Shown: positions 1 through 11,400, counted from the stretch's first letter. The stretch: DNA of 64,000 bases from Posidonia oceanica (GCA_037176725.1 JAZBRS010000026.1:101415501-101479500); one strand, 5' to 3'. A program made the numbers and translations. Notes: a model not told the origin generated them from the sequence alone.

Positions 1-1995
1 TTCGACTGAGGGGGAGTCGACGTAGTAGGCGCCGGGGGCCTGCGGCACTGGCCCGGCTGCAAGATGGATCGCCGCCCTTGGAGTCTGCATGATCTGGTTC
101 ACGGGCGCGTCTGCTGATGGCAGTTCAGACGTAGAAGGCCCAAATAGACAGGCCAACGGTGCTGCCAATGAATAAGCTTCCAGGGTCACTGCTGGAGAAA
201 AAACAGGGGTGCTCTTTGAAAGGCTCAAGGGCCCGAAAAAAGTAGTGCTCAGTTGGCCTTTTGTATCGGGCCGTAACTGAGAGAGCGCAGCCTCTGACGC
301 CATAGGGTCTTGCCATGAGAGCTGCTGCAGGTCGTCAGGAGAATGCGGAGTGGACTGCGCCAACTGCATTCCTGAAGATGATGCTGAAGGAGCGGGCTGG
401 GCCACACTGCTGACTGAGTTGATGGACTGCCCCTCCAGAGATGGGGGCAGTGGCACTGATGTATCTGTGACCGCTGGTAGCATACTTGGTTCTGCCAAGA
501 GGAGTGTCTCCGACTCCTGCACTGCTGCTGACCGTTCTTGGAGAACTGATGTGGCTGGAAGAGGATGAGAACTTGCATCTGCCACAGGGCCTGCTGAACT
601 GCCTGCTGTTTCTGCCAGAGGGGGAGCTAAATAAACTGACTGTGGGGCCTCTGCTCTGACCACTGTTTCTGCTGAGTTGATTGGGACTGCCTCTGTTGCA
701 TCAGACTGCTCCTCATCCGAGTAGTAGTCCTCAATACACACCCAATCCTCTGCCGGCGCTGTGGCTTGGTACTCGGTTGATCCCAGAATTCCTGCACTGG
801 TAAAGTTAGTGAGGTTTCTGGGAATGGCTGGCGCATGATCTTTGAGCTGGAAGCAGTGATCTTCGTTGAGCTTTGGTTTGTAGCCGAGACCTTCAGACTT
901 TCTTCGCTCCACTGCTACGATCGGCTCCGCGATCCCTTGGCCGTGGCGTCCGAGCGGCGTACCCTTTATGTAACCCCACCTGTGACATACGTTCTCGACC
1001 ATTCGAAAGGGGTTGCTGTGAACGGTCAAGGAGTTGACACGTTCAAGATCAGGAATGAAGTTAACTGGCTCGCACCGGTTAACGCGATAGAGGGCTTCAG
1101 AAGTCTCAGGGTCAAACGGGATAGATTGCGAAGACACGGGAGAGACTGCTTCAATCCGCTCCTTCTCAAAGTTCTCCACCATGACGACAATGACATCGTC
1201 GCCGCGACGGTACTTTATCATTCGATGGAGGGTCGAAGGAAGGACCTGATGCTTGTGGAGCCAAGGGCACCCAAGCAGAAGATTGAAGTTAGGTTTCAAG
1301 TCGACGACATAGAATTCTACGTCGAAGACGACCGGACCGATAGTCAGAGGGATAATCAGAATCCCTAGAGCGTCATGGTGAGTGTTGTCAAAAGCAGTCA
1401 TTCCCTTCACGGCTGGCGTGATATCCTCGGCTTTGAATCCGAGCTTGGTTGCTGTACGCAAGGGGCAGACGTTAAGGCCTGACCCGTTATCAACCAGTGT
1501 TAGGGGAATGCGGAAGTTTTTGAACTGCACCGTGACGAATAGGGGCTGGTTGTGATTAATCCCTGCCGGAGGCAGCTCATCGCTTGTAAAAGAGATGACC
1601 TGGGGCTCCGCGATTAACCCAACCATGCTCTCCAAGGCAGAAGGCTCAATGGACTGGGACACACGAGCAGCCTGGAACACGCGAAGAAAAGCCTCGCGGT
1701 GCTCGGCAGAAGTGTGGATCAAATCCCAGATGGAGATGTCGGCTTTGACCTTCTTAAGCTGGGAGGTTAGGTCTGCTTTAGGTTGGTTTCTCCTAGCAGC
1801 TGGAGAGGTGATTCTAGCAGGTTCTAAGGGGGTAGTGACGGGAAGCTGGGTTACTACAGGCTGGGTAGGGATTTGGCTAACTACAGGCTGATCTGGAGTT
1901 GGATCTGCTATGGGTTGGCTTGAGGGTGGGGGCATAACAGGTCTAGGGTGAGTTAGCCTAGTTGCCGGCACTGGGGGCCTATAAATCCTCCCCGA
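1..1995 (-). CDS. E1 retropepsin, G-patch and acidic linker (pol N-terminal part, partial)
   Basis: I read the frame that follows the gag stop codon and found 665 codons with no stop up to the window edge. Counting from the codon after the UGA: a conserved KADISIWD region near 80-90; an aspartic protease with catalytic motif DNGSGLNVCP near 168-177; LLGCPWLHKH near 240-250 (the R usual after LLG is C here); a G-patch-like segment near 332-370 with GQGIAEP and GLGY; an acidic motif EDWVCIEDYYSDEEQS near 415; then a long Ser/Ala/Pro-rich linker reaching YYVDSPS at the edge. The retropepsin would mature Gag-Pol. The role of a G-patch here is unknown; in betaretroviruses it binds RNA. The frame has no ATG at its head, so it must be expressed by reading through the UGA or from an internal start. 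It is not a host gene. Confidence 0.85.
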
Positions 1996-1998
1996 TCA
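1996..1998 (-). other. In-frame UGA separating gag from protease in E1
   Basis: The gag frame ends in TGA followed directly by TCG GGG AGG, and the same frame then stays open for at least 665 codons. E3 has TGA at the same codon (45833-45835). Y has CGG there and reads straight on. A single in-phase stop between two long open frames is the arrangement used for translational readthrough, but a chance CGA-to-TGA change is also possible. Confidence 0.7.
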
Positions 1999-4674
1999 TG
2001 TTACTTCCGCGCACATTTCTGTGGCGTAGCTGTAAGGGACGCGATGGGTGTCCAGGGTCAAATCAATGACGACTGGAGCACGTGCTGCGAGCACAGGAGG
2101 ACCTACAGGATACTGAGGTCTGTCTAGTGGGTATGGTTGTTGGGGTGGGAAGGCTGGGGTAGGTTGAGGTCTACCTAGAAGATATGGCTGAGGTCGCCCT
2201 AAAAGGTGGATAGGGGAACTAGGCTGGGCCCTAGCTAGAAGGTGCACAGGGGATTGAGCCTGAGGGAGCACGGTGGGAGGCGCAAGAGGGCGCTCCGGCC
2301 TGGCACGCGGTCGGATCAAATGGATTTCCGACTCGGAGCCGGCGACTGCCGCCAAATAGAGACTGACTGGGAAAGGCTCAGAGATGTCAGAGATAAGATC
2401 AGAGGGGTCCACTACAGAAGAAGCAGGCCCAGAAGGAAAGACAGAGTGGACGCTTGAGGTTCCCGCCCCTCCCGGATAAGAGTGTTCCGGTAAAGGTTGG
2501 CGGACGATGCCAGAATGCGGGGGAACAGCTGGAGATGCAAATGCATGAGTGTGTGCTTGAGTGGGTGCCTCGTGCGTGTCGATCACAATCGTTCCTGATT
2601 TGATCAAGTCCTGAATTACGTTCCGCAGGGAGAAGCAATTGTCCGTCGAATGCTCGACGCTTCGATGGAAATTGCAGAAGAGGTCCGGCCTAAACCAATG
2701 CGGCAGAGGGCTTGACGGCGGACGAACCTCCGGGAACTTCAGGAGCGATGCCACCTTTGGCAAGATGACCGTGAGTGGTTCCACCAGTGGGGTGAAATTC
2801 CTCCTCTCAGCGGGTGGTCTTCTTTGCCTTGGGTGTGAGCCTTGCTGGACCGGTGCGGCAGGATAGACTGGTCTAGCGGTGGTAGTGATGTGCGGTGTGT
2901 GTGGATTCCTAGGTGCAGGAGCGTACACCATCTGAGCTGGGGCAGGCCGAGACGGCAAGCGAACAGGCACAGCAGGAGAATCGACGAATGCAACAGCGGG
3001 TTTCGGCGAATCCTTCCTCTTCGGGCGGTTGTTGTTGCTGCCGCTGTTGTTGCTGTTGGAGGCGCTGCTGTTGGCACTGTTGCTGCTAATCACTGCCTGC
3101 TTAGCGAACGCAGAGAGAGCCGGGAAGTTGCCACTCCGCAAAGAACTCTCCACGCGCGCTCCAGCTCTGATGAGTGCCGCAAAAGTAGTGACTGGTTGAA
3201 TGCTAAGAAGAGCTCCGAGAGACGGCTGCGCCCCTTTGATAACGATCTCGATAGACTCCTCGTCAGAGGGTCTATCTCGAACCTGAGAGGCAAGGGCGCG
3301 CCAACGGCCGACGTACTCCCCGAACGGCTCGCCAGAGTTCTGCTTGATGGCGATCAAGTCCGCCCTCTTTGGGACAAGATCGAGGTTGAAGGAGTATTGT
3401 TCCAGGAACGCCTGACTGAGGTCGTTCCAAGTCTTGATGGCTGACATATCGAGTGATGTGAACCACTTGAGTGCCGGCCCGGTCAAACTCTTTTGGAACA
3501 AGCGGATCAGCAACCTCTCGTCAGCCTGAAGCTGAGCGAGATCACCGCAATACGCCTTCAGGTGTGCTACGGGGCAGCCCCTACCATTATACTTTTCGAA
3601 GTCCGGGATTTTGAACTCTGGAGGGAGTACCGCCTCTGGAAAGCAACAGAGGTCCCGGAATTGGTAGGTCTGGTGCTCAGTACCCTGCACTAGTCGTAGT
3701 GCCTTCTCCAAGACGTCCATCCGGTTATTGATGGGGTCTGGAATTGCTGCTGTAGGAGAGGGATCAGCAGGGGTAGTGAGCACATACGCCGAATGGGTCG
3801 CACCTAAGTGCTCCTCCGGATCTACCATAGCGTCGCCTGGTGGAGCAACGGGATGGCCGGCGTATCCGTGCTGGGGGACAGTGTATGCAGGATGCTGGAC
3901 TTGGTGGAGAGGAGAGGAGTAAATGCCATGCTGTGCTGGAATAGGGGGAGGATGACGGAGCACCAGTTGCTGTACAGGCGGGGTGCCAGACAGCGAGCCA
4001 TTGAGGTACTGGGCTCCAGCCGATCCAAAGGATTGACCACCAGAAGGAAGTGGAGCATGCTGTGCCAAGTGTTGTGCAGGAGGCGGTAAACGGGCCCCCA
4101 TCGTCGGAACCGTGAGCAGTTGCGACGATGGTCGAGGCGGAGGTGCAGAGGTTGATGCAAGAAATGCAGGAACTGGCCTCGGAGGAACCTCAGGGACGAC
4201 AGAGACAGAAGAAGGACGAACTGACAAAGCCATGCCCTGCAGTCTCTGGGCAAGCTCCATCAGGTGCTGGTACTGAGCTTCGGGCGTCTCGCCAGTGGGG
4301 ACGCTGAAGTGCAGTGCCGGCGAGGATTGAGAAGCAAGTGGCACAGACACAGACTGTCCGGGAGGGAAGGATTCTACAGAAAGTGCCGCAGCAGCGGTGG
4401 AAGGGATGTCGAAAGCGACGTATCCCTGGGACGGAGGGGGCAGTGGCGTCTCCGGAGCGCGAGTAACGGCCGTCAAGATAGATTCGGCGACCGGATCCAG
4501 AGGAAGGGAGGCTTGCCACTGTCCCGGGGTGTACTGAAAACCTAGAGACGTCAGAGAAGGAAACCCTGGCGTCGGAGGGGGAACAAGAGGGACAGAAAGA
4601 GCAACCGGAGGGGCCAGAACGGAAACACCCTCCATGACAGGAGTAAAAGAATGCTCACTAACGTACTGGGCCAT
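1996..4674 (-). CDS. gag: E1 Gag polyprotein (intact, 892 aa)
   Basis: Capsid/nucleocapsid precursor of the retrotransposon. I start at the first ATG of the frame (MAQYV..). The frame is open for 53 further codons upstream, to a TTG, but has no earlier ATG. The first 340 residues are Pro/Ser/Ala-rich. Residues about 350-490 are the retrotransposon gag domain (KIPDFEKYNG, then ALKWFTSLD, then LEQYSFNLDLVPKRADL, then GEYVGRWRALASQV). An Asn/Ser-rich stretch near 555 is followed by a C..H..H..C knuckle-like motif near 665-690 (FCNFHRSVEHSTDNCFSL), where Tat elements carry their nucleic-acid binding site. Homologous gags lie in Y and E3, both broken; this is the only complete one here. It ends in the UGA described separately. 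Confidence 0.9.
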   Translation of the reverse strand: MAQYVSEHSFTPVMEGVSVLAPPVALSVPLVPPPTPGFPSLTSLGFQYTPGQWQASLPLDPVAESILTAVTRAPETPLPPPSQGYVAFDIPSTAAAALSVESFPPGQSVSVPLASQSSPALHFSVPTGETPEAQYQHLMELAQRLQGMALSVRPSSVSVVPEVPPRPVPAFLASTSAPPPRPSSQLLTVPTMGARLPPPAQHLAQHAPLPSGGQSFGSAGAQYLNGSLSGTPPVQQLVLRHPPPIPAQHGIYSSPLHQVQHPAYTVPQHGYAGHPVAPPGDAMVDPEEHLGATHSAYVLTTPADPSPTAAIPDPINNRMDVLEKALRLVQGTEHQTYQFRDLCCFPEAVLPPEFKIPDFEKYNGRGCPVAHLKAYCGDLAQLQADERLLIRLFQKSLTGPALKWFTSLDMSAIKTWNDLSQAFLEQYSFNLDLVPKRADLIAIKQNSGEPFGEYVGRWRALASQVRDRPSDEESIEIVIKGAQPSLGALLSIQPVTTFAALIRAGARVESSLRSGNFPALSAFAKQAVISSNSANSSASNSNNSGSNNNRPKRKDSPKPAVAFVDSPAVPVRLPSRPAPAQMVYAPAPRNPHTPHITTTARPVYPAAPVQQGSHPRQRRPPAERRNFTPLVEPLTVILPKVASLLKFPEVRPPSSPLPHWFRPDLFCNFHRSVEHSTDNCFSLRNVIQDLIKSGTIVIDTHEAPTQAHTHAFASPAVPPHSGIVRQPLPEHSYPGGAGTSSVHSVFPSGPASSVVDPSDLISDISEPFPVSLYLAAVAGSESEIHLIRPRARPERPLAPPTVLPQAQSPVHLLARAQPSSPIHLLGRPQPYLLGRPQPTPAFPPQQPYPLDRPQYPVGPPVLAARAPVVIDLTLDTHRVPYSYATEMCAEVT

Positions 4675-5970
4675 TGCTGACCTAGAGCGTGTGAGAACAG
4701 GGCTGCGACGAGTATTCAAGCGGTGAGTCCTAAGAGGAGCTATCGTCGCAAATGCGGATAGCTCAGAGGGGGAATGGTCGCGAACTAAGTCGCTAAAGGG
4801 CGTCAACGAGGGTCGATACTCGAGCTTTGGCAAAGGGAAACTCGCTTACCGATCTCGCTGACACAACAGAAGGAAATTAGGGTTAGAAACTAAAAGATGA
4901 ATGCAAATGAGTTAGTTAAGTGGCATGAATGATGTGCATGCTTTCTAGTATGCCCCCTTACCTAACTAGTGTTTCCTAGCAAGGTTGTCTACTCCGGGTA
5001 TCCCTGGATGTACGGGTCACCGACTCAGGTCAGAAAAAGTAGGTCCCCTGTCTAACTCCCGGCCCAAAGCTCAGGTAATGACAGGGTGGTGCGTTAGTGG
5101 CCTCTACCCCGCCAAAGCGTGGGTGGTACCCTCTACTAACACCGACACGACCCCCGGACAAGGAGGGGACGGACCGACCAACTTATGCCACGCCCAAAGC
5201 AGTGGAACAAGAGGCCGGAACCGTCCTTCGCAGACTAGTAGGTGGACTCAGAGGAGAAGAATGCATGCCCTATATGATGCTTATGCAAAATGATTAGCGT
5301 TTTTTATCTTGCATATTTTATTAACCAAAGGGAGTGAAGGATTGTTTGTAGTCTCTAGTTGTCCCTAGAAGTTCTTTTTACTTGCATTTTTTAGTTAACC
5401 ATGGGGGAAGCAGACAAGTCTCTACTATCCTAAGCATGGCAAGTGCAAAAGGGAAGAAAATCAGTCAAAATGGCAAGCAACCATCATACAACACAACAAA
5501 AGGCATGTTCATGGCATGTGTGAGTGTTTGTGAGCATGATGGTGAAAAAGAAACATTCATCAGGTCAAAAAGCATGTAAGCATAGTATGTGCATGTGTAG
5601 TGGCATAGCAAGAGTGTAAAAGGAGCATTCAACATTCAAAAAGCATGTATTTTAGCCAAACAAAGTATGTAGACATGTGATGTGCGAGAATTAAAGCAGC
5701 AAGTAAGGTAAAAGTAAGCAGACTGTAAAAGAAATAGGAGCACAAGCAAGGCAGTAAGTAAATAAACAGGCAAAGGAGCAAAGCCAGGCAGAAGAAAGCG
5801 CAAACCGAGACAAAAGAGGTGCAAAACCTAAGCAAAGTAGCTACGAAGCGACTCGCTAGGGGTTTGCACAGAAAAGCGAGCAAAACAGGCGACGAAGGCA
5901 CACAAGGCAGACAAAACTGCAAAGCAAGCGAGCGAAAAGCCGGGAACGAAAGCCGGAGTCTAGTCTACAG
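4675..5970 (-). other. E1 leader (5' untranslated region) with a conserved block
   Basis: No gene is visible between gag and the PBS. The part at 4984-5292 closely matches the leader of E3 (about 42486-42790), although the surrounding leader does not. The conserved block contains a GC stem (plus-strand 5151-5168, CCCCC against GGGG) that E3 also keeps with a different loop. The stretch 5300-5960 is A-rich on the plus strand, so pyrimidine-rich in the transcript. Confidence 0.7.
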
Positions 5971-5988
5971 TCCCCAGCGGAGTCGCCA
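5971..5988 (-). other. E1 primer-binding site (PBS)
   Basis: The minus strand reads TGGCGACTCCGCTGGGGA, one base after the LTR end. This is the tRNA-Arg-type PBS known for Tat/Ogre elements. E3 has the same 18-mer with one change. Confidence 0.85.
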
Positions 5989-6104
5989 CTGTAGCGATCC
6001 CGATCGGAACCAGGCTCGCTATATATAGCGGCGATTGAGATCCAAGGAAGAGGCTCAACTCGAAAACACTTGAAATCGAGGAGAAAAAGGAAAGATAAGA
6101 CAAA

Positions 6105-6570
6105 TCAGAGTCGCCACCACGTCTATTAACGGAAGACGAGGAAAACCGGGGGAATGCGTGGATTAACACGCAAAACCAAGCAAGAAATGCAAAGCAAAGC
6201 AATGCAAAGGAAAACAAATGCAAACAAATGCAAATGAGATGACTCTAGCGTAGGATAAGGGCAGTACGGTCATTGCGGGCCAAAAGACAGGGTAAGGACT
6301 CCTGTTACGCGCGGGGAAGGTGTTAGGCACCCCCGACACGCCCGAGAATCGGTCTTTCTAGGCTTACGCTCGCATACGCAGGGAAATGCAGGATTGAATG
6401 CCTATGTGCCTATAAATACCTGAATGAATGCTCAAGGTGTGCTCTAAGTGGGAAGAAGCAAAGCAAGGAAATAAACATGCTTTCTAAGTGCTCAGCTACG
6501 CTATCTGTGTTCCGAACAAGGCGAAAACCTAGCTCGTGAGAACTCCAGGCAGTAAGCATCACCGCCCTAT
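6105..6570 (-). promoter_or_regulatory. Conserved 3' part of the E1 LTR
   Basis: Three islands are kept in every LTR of the window. One is the 'ctcgtgagaactcc' island near 6533. The second is 'ggggaaggtgttaggcaccccc' near 6313-6334, also at 14518, 29234, 41512, 61918 and 62946 in one orientation or the other. The third is 'cagagtcgccacc' near 6107. Conservation across diverged families suggests transcription start, R or polyadenylation signals, but I cannot place the start site. Confidence 0.55.
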
Positions 6571-6639
6571 ATGCAAATGCAGGCGAGAAAGCAAAACGAC
6601 GGGGAAACCATGCAATGCAATCGACATGCAAGGGAAAAC

Positions 6640-6960
6640 GACGCAAAACACGCGAAACGAGGCGAGAAATGAGCAACGCACGCAAAACGATGCAAAAGAG
6701 CGAAAACGGCGCGCAAAACAAGCGGGAAAGCAAGACAGCACGCAAAACAAGACAAAGGAGCAAAGGGGCACGCAAAACAGGACGAGAAAACAGAAAGGCA
6801 CGTAAAACGGAGCGAAAGAATAAAACCGGCACGCAAAACAAGCGAAAGCAAGACAGCACGCAAAACAAGGCAGGAAAACAGGAGGGCACGCAAAGCGGTG
6901 CCAAAACGAGGGCGGGCACGCGAAATGGTACCAAAACAGCGAAGCAAAAAAACCTCGGAA
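6640..6960 (-). repeat. Minisatellite in the E1 LTR
   Basis: Irregular repeats built on GCACGCAAAACrrsGC (plus-strand reading). The same core makes regular arrays at the same place in the solo LTR (30-bp period) and E3 LTRs (40-bp period). Confidence 0.7.
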
Positions 6961-7599
6961 AAACCATGCGAATGCAAGAATGCAGGAAAAGATTAGAAGA
7001 GGCCAAAGGGGAGACAAAACAACGTGTGTGTAAGAACAGATGTCGTTTGGGACCACTCAGGGTAGGCGTGAAGACCTACGGAGGGGAGAGTGTGCAAACG
7101 GAGGGATTACCACCTCTTTGTGACTGTTTCCCACTAAACCGTTCCACGGTGTGTCTCGCATGCTGCCCAAAGCTCGCGATGCGATTGGATCATGGAAAAG
7201 GGGGAAAAAAGTCACATTAAGTGGCAAATCCAAGGAAAACACAATGCAAAACACACAAGAATACGCGAAACGGAGATTGGGAGATACAAGCAGAAAGGGG
7301 AGACCCTATTCTACATGCTCAAAGAGACAGAAAGCGAAAACACGGAAAACTGTGCAAATGGCATGCAAATGAATGCAATGCAGGGGTTTAGGAGGACATA
7401 CCTGGAAATCCAGGAGCCTGATCTGAAATCTGTCTGGTCCATGCTGAAGAGCGCTTCGCTGCGGTCGCCTGGGCAGCTTACTTGAGAATATCCAACGGCC
7501 GGATTGGAAGATAACGCAGCTTCAAGGCAGAAGGGCCAGAACAGGGGAGAAGAACAGATCTAGGTGTTCAGGAGGTCCTAGGGATGTGCAAAAAGGTCC

Positions 7600-8650
7600 T
7601 CCCAGGTGAGAGGGAGCTAAAAGTGCTTGGTGTGTGCAAGAAGATGCTAGAATGCAAGACTAAATGAATGCAGAATGCATGCAAAAGTAAGAAAATGCAA
7701 AGAGAAGTAACTGGGAAAAGTCAGGAGTTCAGAAGGCATTTTGAAAAAGAAAGGGGCTAAAAATGCAAATTTTCCAGAAAACAGGGGTCTACAGGAGAGG
7801 GTTTTGAAAACAGGGGAGAGCAGGGCTTCATTTTGTAAAAAACTAGGCTCAGAAAGCTGCTTTGAAAAGAAGGTATGCTTTAGAAGAAGTTTTGAAAGCA
7901 GAAAGGGATCAGAAAGCAATTTTTGAAAAAATGGGGTCTAAAATGCAAATTTTCCAGAAAACAAGGTTCTGGGGAGTCTGGGAATACTAGTGGAGGGTCT
8001 GCATGAAATTTGGTAAGCATAGGAGCTAGAATGCAACCTAGGGGCAAGATGGTCTTTTCACATGACTTTTGAAAGATACAAGGACCTATGTGTAATTTTG
8101 AAATCATGCAGGGGCTAAAAATGCAATTTAGTATGGAAAACATGCTCTGGAAATCAGGAACAGGACCACAGTGCAATTTTTAGAAAAAACAGGGTTGAAA
8201 ATGCAATATAATAAGCTAAAATGCATGCAGCACAGTTATTGTCCATTTAAAATGGACCTAACTGCAAAAATGAGAAAGTGGAGGGGCAAAATATGCAATG
8301 CAGTATGCAAAAATCATAAATGAAACCTAGGTTACTACAGTGCATGGGCTTAAGTGCAAAATCAGAAAAATGCAAGGACTTAGAATGCAATGCAGTATGG
8401 TAAAATATATGCAAATAAATGCACTGATTATGAGCAGGACTTATATGCAAAAAACGAAAACAAAGGGGCTAAAATGCAAAATATAATAACAGCACAGCAC
8501 AGTAAAAGGACCAGAATGCAAATACTGAAAAACAGGAATAAGATAAGCAATTTAGCATGATATGAAATTAAAAACTAAGCAACTTAAATAAACTAAGGAC
8601 CAGAACGCAAAAATGTAAAATCTTAAGGCAAGAATGTAATATTTGCATAA
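7600..8650 (-). repeat. Degenerate array of about 80-90 bp in the E1 LTR
   Basis: Repeated sites of the form GGACCTATATGCAA (plus-strand reading) at about 8082, 8162, 8251, 8347, 8431, 8508 and 8597, set in AT-rich filler. The same motif recurs in the solo LTR and, on the other strand, in E3. No gene is seen. Confidence 0.6.
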
Positions 8651-8689
8651 AAACATTATAACTGGAAAAATAAACCAACAGTGATCCGC

Positions 8690-9340
8690 CGGCGGTGGCT
8701 GGCACTGTAGCAGAATGCCACCGGAGCTCACCACCGTCGGCACAGGGAGCTGCGGAGATGCTGATCGGCGGAGGGCGCTACCGGCGTTCGTGCGGAGCTT
8801 CGGAGACTGTCGGGGCAATGTTCTGTTGAGCAGAGCGTCCGGAGAACAGGGGGCCGGCGCCGGAGAAGACGGTTCGTCCGGCGACTTGCAGGCGGAACTG
8901 GAGGGCTTGGAAACTACTTCTGGTTGGCGGAAAAGCATCAGAGGAGGGAGAGGGAGTGGGGGAGGCAAGGAGATACCTGCGCTCGCGTCTGGAGTGCGCT
9001 CCCGACCTCAGCAGGATCGGGGGTGGCCGGCGGTCCTCGTCCGGTCGCAGCGGAGACTTCCAGCGGCTCGCGACGGTTGGAACTTCTTCAGGACGTTCTT
9101 CCGGAGCTCCTCGGGCGATCAGATCGAGCTTCTGCTGCTCGAGCGGGAGATTGGAATTTTTGGGTCGACAGTGGGCAGCCGGAGGTGGGGGGCTTTGTCT
9201 GCTGCTCGTCCGGCAAAGCGGAGGCCTCTGGGGGATTGCTGGAAGGCTGGCGAAGCTGTCTGGATGCTTGGAGGGGCTTTCCGGAGTGCGAGGAGAGGTC
9301 TTGGAGTTTGGGTGGATTTCTGGTCTGAGACGAGGTAAGG
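8690..9340 (-). other. GC-rich block in the E1 LTR
   Basis: A sharp GC-rich, CpG-rich segment inside an AT-rich LTR. Blocks at the same relative place occur in the solo LTR (31620-32200) and E3 LTRs (38330-39000, 58670-59340). The several overlapping ORFs on both strands look like a composition effect. Confidence 0.5.
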
Positions 9341-10129
9341 TGTTTGTTGTGGAATTCTTGGTCTGTGGTGAGCGGTTGGGTTCGAGGCCGGAGGCTTTGG
9401 AAAGGAGATGGTTTGGGGATTATCTGGGTGGATTTTGGGAGGCAATGGTGGACTGGAGTGATGGGAATTGCCGAAGGGAAGGAGTTGGGTTTCAGTTGGA
9501 GTCAGGTGGTGTTTCTGGGAGATTTCAGGTGGTTTCGTGGGGTGGAATGGCTGGGAAATGTTGGAGGAAGAAGGCCAGGTGTTGGGTGAGATTGGGGAAG
9601 TAACAGGGAGGAGTTCTGAGGCTTGGAGTGGTGTTGGATTGCTGGAAAAAGATGAGGATGGTTAGCTGCGGAATTCAGAGGGAAAAGGTGATGAATCTGA
9701 GTGGGGAGGGCTCTGGAATGGGGCTCTCTCTCCGGGACACCAAGATGAAGGTTCAGACCACTCTCTCCGACCACTCTCTCTTCTGGAAGTGGAGGGGACA
9801 GAGAAGAAAAGGGATGAGTCGTTTCAGGTGGAAGAGAAGGAATGGAAATGGCTCTCTGGATTGGGTTTGATTCTGGGGTCACTCTGAATTCGCTCTGAAG
9901 GTGAAGGTTGCTCGCTCGGTCTCTCTTCTCTCTCGTCTGATGAAGGAAAGACAGAGGAGGCTTATATCTGGTGAAGGGGAGGCTGCCGGCGTGCTGGGAG
10001 ATTTGAAATCCGCAGCGGCCACTGCAGCAGAGGAGACGGCGAGGTGATCGGCTCCGGATTTGGTGCTGAGATGGAGGAGACGGCGGGCTGCTGTAGATGA
10101 AAGGATGGAGCTTCGAATTTGAACAATGG

Positions 10130-11400
10130 AGGGAAGGCTGTTGCCGCAGCTCGCGGGAGAATCGGTGGAAAGAAAAAACGCAGAGGAAGACTGAGGAAGA
10201 AGAAGGGTGGGGAAGGCCAGACTGTGGGCCGAAGGAAAAAACGAAGAAATAAAAGAAAAGAGGAAACGGGCTGGATTGAGCCCAGTAAAGAAAAGAAAGA
10301 ATGGAAGAGAAAAGTAAGAAAGAAAGAGAGGGTAGAATGGGGAAATAAAATAGGAAAAAATAAACTAAAAATAGATGAAAATGCCAGAAGGATTGTGCTG
10401 CAGGTTAGGATTTTAATTAAGATTTTTAATGGTCATTTTGAGTTGATTAATGTGTTTTGGGCTTGATTAGGGTTTTAGGGTTTTGGTTTTGCTTTTAATT
10501 AGTTTTCACTTGATTAAGTGTTTGTTAAACCTTTTTTTAAATTGTTTTAAAAATTGTATTTCCCTTGCTGGACACTTAGGATGTTAATTAGGATTTTTTA
10601 GGATTTAATTTCGTATTAATCAGGGTTGGTTTTAAGTTTTTAAGTTTTAGTCTTCTTAGGGTTTCTTCCTTTTAAGTCTTTTAAGTTATGTTTGGATTTT
10701 TATTTGTTGATTTTTCTTGAAGTTTTTGGTTGGGTTTTTCTGGTTTGATAGGGTGTTTTCTAAGTCTTTCAGATGTGTTTTTCTTTTCTTTTTTAATTAA
10801 GTTTTTTACTTGTTTTTCTTATGTTTACTAAGTTAAGTCTTTTGCCTTCTTTAATTACTTGTTTTAGTGTTTGATTTTTAATTCTCCTTTTTAGGGTTTG
10901 TCTTTTAATTCTTCTGATGGGTTTTTACCTTTGGTGGGTTTTGATTTTATTTTAGTTTTTTCCTTGATTTTTCAGTGTTTTCTTTTGATTTGTTTTGCAT
11001 ATTTTAGTTTGCATGCTTGGTTTTCTTTTTAGCTTGCTTAAGTTAAGTTTAGGTTGTTAATTGCTTGTTTAACATTTTTTAATTGTTTTTCTTAGGGTTC
11101 TGATTTGTTTGTTTTCTGTTTTGAGGTTTTGCTGATTTTTATGGGTTTTTGTGGATTTTTGCAAGAGGGAGAAAAGGAAAAGAGAAGGAAGAAAGAAATG
11201 GAAAAAAAAAGGAAAATAAGAGGAAAAGAGATAGGTTGGAGGAAAACGATTTTTTTAAAATTCAGAAAAAATATTAAAAATAAAGTAAAAATAGGGATAA
11301 GATAGAGGAATGATAGAAGCATAGAGGAGGCCCACAGCCAGACCAGAAAAAGGATAGGAAAGGGATGAAAAGAGAGATGATAATCAGGAGAGAGAGAGGA
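10130..11400 (-). repeat. Homopolymer-rich segments of the E1 LTR
   Basis: 10130-10380 and 11160-11400 are A/G-rich on the plus strand; 10380-11150 is T-rich. The transcript would carry pyrimidine tracts around an A-rich tract. The solo LTR has the same arrangement at 32780-34060. I see no gene or other feature. Confidence 0.6.

Noticed and set aside
835..1368. 177-codon ORF on the plus strand
   Set aside because: Antisense shadow of the retropepsin/G-patch frame of E1.
6018..6029. TATA-box-like GCTATATATAGC near the E1 LTR end
   Set aside because: It lies only about 30 bases from the PBS, too late for a promoter making a full genomic RNA, and is not kept in the other LTRs.
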